Source: Planctomycetota bacterium
GTDB lineage: Bacteria > Planctomycetota > UBA1135 > GCA-002686595
Length of the DNA stretch: 8,691 bases
NCBI GenBank assembly: GCA_029259675.1
Contig: JAJDES010000600.1
Location: forward strand, 1-8,691
Direction of reading: 5' to 3'
The number at the start of each line of letters is the position of its first letter. Positions within the stretch are counted from its first letter, which is position 1. Below the pieces are notes generated by a model. That model was not told the origin of the DNA. It saw only the letters and a program-made list of their open reading frames with translations, and did no database searches. Below are positions 5,636 to 8,691 of this stretch, one piece after another. The position numbers and the translations under genes were made by a program.

Positions 5636-7198
5636 TTATGCTTTGGCCTCGGCCAGTGCGCGCTTGCGTTTGCTGTGCTCCGATTCGGCCTTGTACTTGG
5701 GTGTTTGCCCAGGGGCGTACTGCTTCTTGTCGTAGCCGAAGATTTCACGCAAAGGCTTGAAGGTGTTCGGCCCCGCGCCGACTTCAATGTCGTAGGGAGT
5801 GAACTCGCCGGGGTGCGAATAACCGGAGGCGTGGGTAACGCCCATCAGCTCGCCTAGGAAAGCGTTGATGTAGGCGGCGAAACGACCGGCGTTGATTTCC
5901 GGATCCAAGCCCTTCTCGAGCCAAGATGAGTGAGTGGCTACACCGGTCGGACAGAAGCCGGTGTGACATTTTTGCGCTTGGATGCAACCGATACTGAGCA
6001 TGGCTTCGCGCGCAACGTTAATCATGTCGGCGCCGAGTGCGATGGCCACGATGGCGCGGTCGGGGAAGCCCAGCTTGCCGGCTCCGATCCATGTGATGTC
6101 GTCCACGAGGTCGAGATCGTTGAAAATGCGGTACACACGCGTGAAGCCCAGTTTGTAGGGCAGTGATACGTGGTCGGCAAACGTCAGGGGCGCGGCGCCC
6201 GTGCCGCCTTCGCCGCCGTCGATCGTGATGAAGTCGGGGCCCTTGCCCGTGGCCTTCATCTTTTCGGCGAGCTCGATCCAAAAATCCCGCTGGCCGATGG
6301 CGGACTTGATTCCGACCGGCAAGCCGCTGGCTTCGGCGATGTTCTCAATGAATTCGATCAGCGAATCCACATCGCTGAAGGCGCTGTGCGTGCTGGGGCT
6401 GATGCAATCCTTACCCTCGGGGACGCCGCGGGCCTCGGAAATCTCGGCCGTTACCTTTGCGGCGGGAAGCACACCACCCTTGCCGGGCTTGGCGCCCTGA
6501 CTGAGCTTGATCTCGATCAGTTTGATTTCGGGCGTCGATTCCACTGTCGAGCGCAGGCGTTCGATGTCGAAGCTGCCGTCCTCTTTGTTGGCGCCGAAAT
6601 AACCGGTTCCGATTTGCCAGCAAAGGTCGGCGCCGTTGCGATGGTGCTTGCCGACACCTCCCTCGCCCGTGTTGTGGAAGCAGCTGGCCTTGGCCGCGCC
6701 CAAATTCAAGGCGCGGGTCGCATTGCGGCCCAAGGCACCAAAGCTCATGGCCGAAATGTTGATGATCGACGTCGGTTGATAGGGCTTCCTGCGACCGTGA
6801 CTCTTGCCGATGACCTTGGCGCTGGGCACCTGGACTTGAGCCTTGCCCGTGTTGCCTGTTTTGGCGGCGTTGGGGTGCGAGAAAACCGAGTGCTTGATGA
6901 TCGGATAGCCGATCCCGTAAAGCTGGTCGTCCGTACCGAATCCGAAGTAGTTGTTCTTGCGGTCGGCCGAGTGATAAATCCATTCGCGCTCGAGCCGATT
7001 GAAGGGTTGCTCTTCCCGGTTGCTGGCAACCAGGTACTGACGAATCTCCGGACCGATTTCGATCAGGATGAAGCGCAGGTGTCCCAACACGGGAAAGTTG
7101 TGCAGGATTGAGTTCTTGGACTGCAGCACATCGTAGGTCGCGATTGCCAGGATCAGCGCCACGGCGCCTCCCAACCACAGGATCCAGTGTTCAAACAT
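5636..7198 (-). CDS. FMN-binding glutamate synthase family protein, membrane-anchored
   Basis: A 520-residue protein consisting of an N-terminal membrane helix (about residues 5-22) and a glutamate-synthase central plus FMN (TIM-barrel) domain. Visible motifs are SAMSFGAL (149-156), SQGAKPGKGG (233-242), SPSTHSAFSD (267-276), DGGEGGTGAAP (327-337) and C405-x5-C411-x4-C416, the arrangement that binds the 3Fe-4S cluster in GltB. The glutamine amidotransferase domain of full GltB is absent, and no GltD-like NADPH subunit is encoded here, so classical glutamate synthase activity cannot be assumed. Stand-alone relatives such as Bacillus YerD are widespread and functionally unassigned. The catalytic part faces the cytoplasm if the helix is a simple anchor. 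The start is supported by a strong ribosome binding site; the gene ends in a clear terminator and appears monocistronic. Confidence 0.92.
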   Translation of the reverse strand: MFEHWILWLGGAVALILAIATYDVLQSKNSILHNFPVLGHLRFILIEIGPEIRQYLVASNREEQPFNRLEREWIYHSADRKNNYFGFGTDDQLYGIGYPIIKHSVFSHPNAAKTGNTGKAQVQVPSAKVIGKSHGRRKPYQPTSIINISAMSFGALGRNATRALNLGAAKASCFHNTGEGGVGKHHRNGADLCWQIGTGYFGANKEDGSFDIERLRSTVESTPEIKLIEIKLSQGAKPGKGGVLPAAKVTAEISEARGVPEGKDCISPSTHSAFSDVDSLIEFIENIAEASGLPVGIKSAIGQRDFWIELAEKMKATGKGPDFITIDGGEGGTGAAPLTFADHVSLPYKLGFTRVYRIFNDLDLVDDITWIGAGKLGFPDRAIVAIALGADMINVAREAMLSIGCIQAQKCHTGFCPTGVATHSSWLEKGLDPEINAGRFAAYINAFLGELMGVTHASGYSHPGEFTPYDIEVGAGPNTFKPLREIFGYDKKQYAPGQTPKYKAESEHSKRKRALAEAKA

Positions 7199-7201
7199 AT
7201 T

Positions 7202-7210
7202 CCCCTCCTC
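7202..7210 (-). promoter_or_regulatory. Strong ribosome binding site of the glutamate-synthase-like gene
   Basis: Read on the - strand this is GAGGAGGGG, with GGAGG ending 5 bases before the ATG at 7198. It is the clearest Shine-Dalgarno sequence in the window and fixes the start. It shows that the host uses such sites, which makes their absence before the peptidase and FG-GAP genes noticeable. Confidence 0.85.
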
Positions 7211-7245
7211 TTTTAGGGCGCTGGAAGCCTAGCAACCCGCCCCAA

Positions 7246-7259
7246 CGTGCTCTAGCACG
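7246..7259. promoter_or_regulatory. Small inverted repeat, possible operator
   Basis: CGTGCT (7246-7251) and AGCACG (7254-7259) are exact complements separated by two bases, centred about 54 bases upstream of the glutamate-synthase-like start codon. The size and symmetry suit a dimeric regulator site, but 6-base arms are weak evidence in GC-rich DNA. Confidence 0.25.
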
Positions 7260-7721
7260 ACTTCTGGGCGGACCGGCCGCTCGCTTTGTCGCGGGACTCT
7301 CGATTGCGGAGCTGTGGGGAGCTTTTTGCTGCCAAGACCCCTCGCTTCTGGCTCGGCTTTTGGCGTGGGCACAGGCACAGGGCGATTTGTTGGGGCCAAG
7401 GGACCTGGGGTAGCCGACCTGGGACGGAGCTGGGATCGGCGCGGCCCAAAACGATCGGACTGGGTTAATCTAGTGCAGCGGGGAGGCCAGGCGGCTGTCT
7501 CGCCCCGCGCTAGCCCCAGAGAAGCACGCCGTGGGCGCCGAGCCAGAGGACCGACTCTCCAGTCGAAAGCGATCGAACTCCAGCGGGCTGTGGTCTCCAC
7601 CAACAATCCGCGAACTCGAATCGCATTGGGACTGGCGGTGTTGATGCTCGGAACTTCCGCAGTCCCGCGCCCGTCCCCACAGCCTGAGAGCCACTCACCT
7701 AAATCATTTAATCGTCACCAC

Positions 7722-8691
7722 ATGTTTACGCAGCGCATCGCCTTGCTCGCATCCGTGGGCTTCCTGCTCGCGGGCAGCTCAGAGGCCCAAAATTCGCACT
7801 TCACCGACCTTGCGCCCGCCAAGGGCGTCGATCTCCTGCCGCTTCCCGGTGACAACACCTTGGGCATGTCGGGCGGGCTGGCCTGGGTCGACTACGACAA
7901 CGACGGTGACGAGGACCTCTTTTGCCCCAGCGGCAACGGAGCCAATCGCCTCTTCCGCAACGACGCGGGCGATTTCAATGAGGTGACCCAGGACGCAGGG
8001 GTGGCCACGACATTGTTGAACAGCGTGGGGGCCTCCGCTGCCGATTTCGATCAGGACGGCTGGGTCGACATTTACCTGACCAACCGCGGACCCAACGGCT
8101 TGCTGCGCAATTTGGCCGACGGCAGCTTCGAAGAAGTAGGGGAGGCGAACGGCGTGCTGGCGCCGGGTTGGAGCACCAGTGCCTCCTGGGCGGATTTTGA
8201 TTTGGACGGTGACTTGGACTTGTATGTCGGCAACTACATCAAGCAGATTCACTTCCCGTATCACACCGGCGATCCGAACAATCTGTACATCAACCAGGGC
8301 GCCGGGGCTTCGCCGCGCTTTGTGGATCGGGCCGAGGAATTGGGCGTGGACAATCGCACGGTCTTTACGGATGAGCCCGACATCGATGTCAACGGCGTCT
8401 ACCTGAATCCCTTTCCGCTGGGGGAAGACACCGCGGGCTGCACGCTTTCGGTTTGCACCGCGGACTACGACGAAGATGGCGATCCCGATCTAATGGTCGG
8501 CAATGACTTCGGGGCTTGGATTGTCTCCGACCGCCTCTTTCGCAATGACGTGGAGGGCGGCAACGGTTTGGCCTTTTCCGACGTTACGGAGGAAACGGGA
8601 TTCGATCCGCGCCCGCTTTACAACATGGGCATCAACGCCGCGGATTACGACCACGACGGCGACTGGGACTTCTACTTTTCCAACCTGGGTG
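7722..8691 (+). CDS. Exported CRTAC1-like FG-GAP/VCBS repeat protein, 3' truncated by window
   Basis: The frame has no stop before the window edge, so only the first 323 residues are visible; relatives usually run past 500. A signal peptide (MFTQRIALLASVGFLLAGSSEA, cut before Q23) sends it out of the cytoplasm. Five calcium-binding loops of the form DxDxDGxxD start at residues 57, 108, 158, 248 and 308. They alternate with NRLFRND-like strands (75, 125, 186, 270) and F-x-(D/E)-x-x-x-x-x-G-(V/F) segments (27, 85, 136, 200, 285). This regular unit is a blade of an FG-GAP/VCBS beta-propeller; the whole resembles CRTAC1-family proteins, often ending in an ASPIC/UnbV domain, which would lie beyond the edge. 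Such proteins are thought to bind calcium and surface partners or glycans. No Shine-Dalgarno sequence precedes 7722; an in-frame ATG at 7644 is less likely because it would bury the signal peptide. Confidence 0.9.
   Translation, partial: MFTQRIALLASVGFLLAGSSEAQNSHFTDLAPAKGVDLLPLPGDNTLGMSGGLAWVDYDNDGDEDLFCPSGNGANRLFRNDAGDFNEVTQDAGVATTLLNSVGASAADFDQDGWVDIYLTNRGPNGLLRNLADGSFEEVGEANGVLAPGWSTSASWADFDLDGDLDLYVGNYIKQIHFPYHTGDPNNLYINQGAGASPRFVDRAEELGVDNRTVFTDEPDIDVNGVYLNPFPLGEDTAGCTLSVCTADYDEDGDPDLMVGNDFGAWIVSDRLFRNDVEGGNGLAFSDVTEETGFDPRPLYNMGINAADYDHDGDWDFYFSNLG

Larger units (their letters stand above)
7199..7721. other. Divergent intergenic region, no gene recognised
   Basis: These 523 bases lie between two divergently transcribed genes and should contain both promoters. 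Open frames on either strand (for example 7229-7606 on -) translate to Arg/Pro/Ala-rich sequence without motifs. The + frame of the FG-GAP gene is open far upstream, with an in-frame ATG at 7644. I see a strong ribosome binding site and a small inverted repeat near the left end, and an AT-rich patch at 7700-7712 just before the FG-GAP start. No consensus -35/-10 pair was convincing and I recognise no RNA gene. Confidence 0.55.

Noticed and set aside
6170..7111. A 313-codon + strand open frame opposite the glutamate-synthase-like gene
   Set aside because: It is fully antisense to a gene with clear family motifs, its own ribosome binding site and a terminator. Long antisense frames are common in GC-rich DNA, and its translation shows no motif.
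7229..7606. A 125-codon - strand open frame upstream of the glutamate-synthase-like gene
   Set aside because: The translation is Arg/Pro/Ala-rich without motifs, and the frame runs over the ribosome binding site and promoter region of the neighbouring gene rather than showing its own signals.

Overview
This is a GC-rich bacterial window holding six genes: five complete and one cut by the right edge. The mix is an SSS-type sodium symporter with a small DUF3311 partner, a secreted M1 metallopeptidase of the HEVGHNW/GGMEYP type, a membrane-anchored stand-alone glutamate-synthase-like flavoprotein and an exported CRTAC1-like FG-GAP/VCBS protein. That mix, together with several starts lacking a Shine-Dalgarno sequence, fits an environmental bacterium such as a planctomycete or a related lineage. 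This placement is an inference from gene content; no rRNA or other marker gene is present.

Layout. Bases 1-295 are a leader with no convincing gene but some inverted-repeat structure. Bases 296-2932 (+ strand) look like one transcription unit: a DUF3311 small membrane protein, an SSS symporter overlapping it by 4 bases (ATGA), and, 4 bases later, an exported protein of unknown function. That unit converges on the M1 peptidase gene (2944-5325, - strand), leaving only 11 bases between the two stop codons. A 310-base gap (5326-5635) follows. It holds the peptidase leader, with an 11-base homopolymer and a possible promoter, and a clear Rho-independent terminator for the next gene. The glutamate-synthase-like gene (5636-7198, - strand) has a strong ribosome binding site. 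A 523-base divergent intergenic region (7199-7721) separates it from the FG-GAP gene (7722 to beyond 8691, + strand).

How the genes relate. Only the first three look functionally linked: DUF3311 and SSS proteins are a recurrent pair used for uptake of small solutes such as monocarboxylates, and the third gene is positioned for co-expression. The peptidase and the glutamate-synthase-like gene point the same way, but a terminator separates them, so they are probably independent units. I see no CRISPR array, insertion sequence, tRNA, phage gene, defence gene or biosynthetic cluster. My reading is an ordinary chromosomal housekeeping and nutrient-acquisition region, with one unrecognised gene and a few regulatory oddities, and no evidence of a new multi-gene system.
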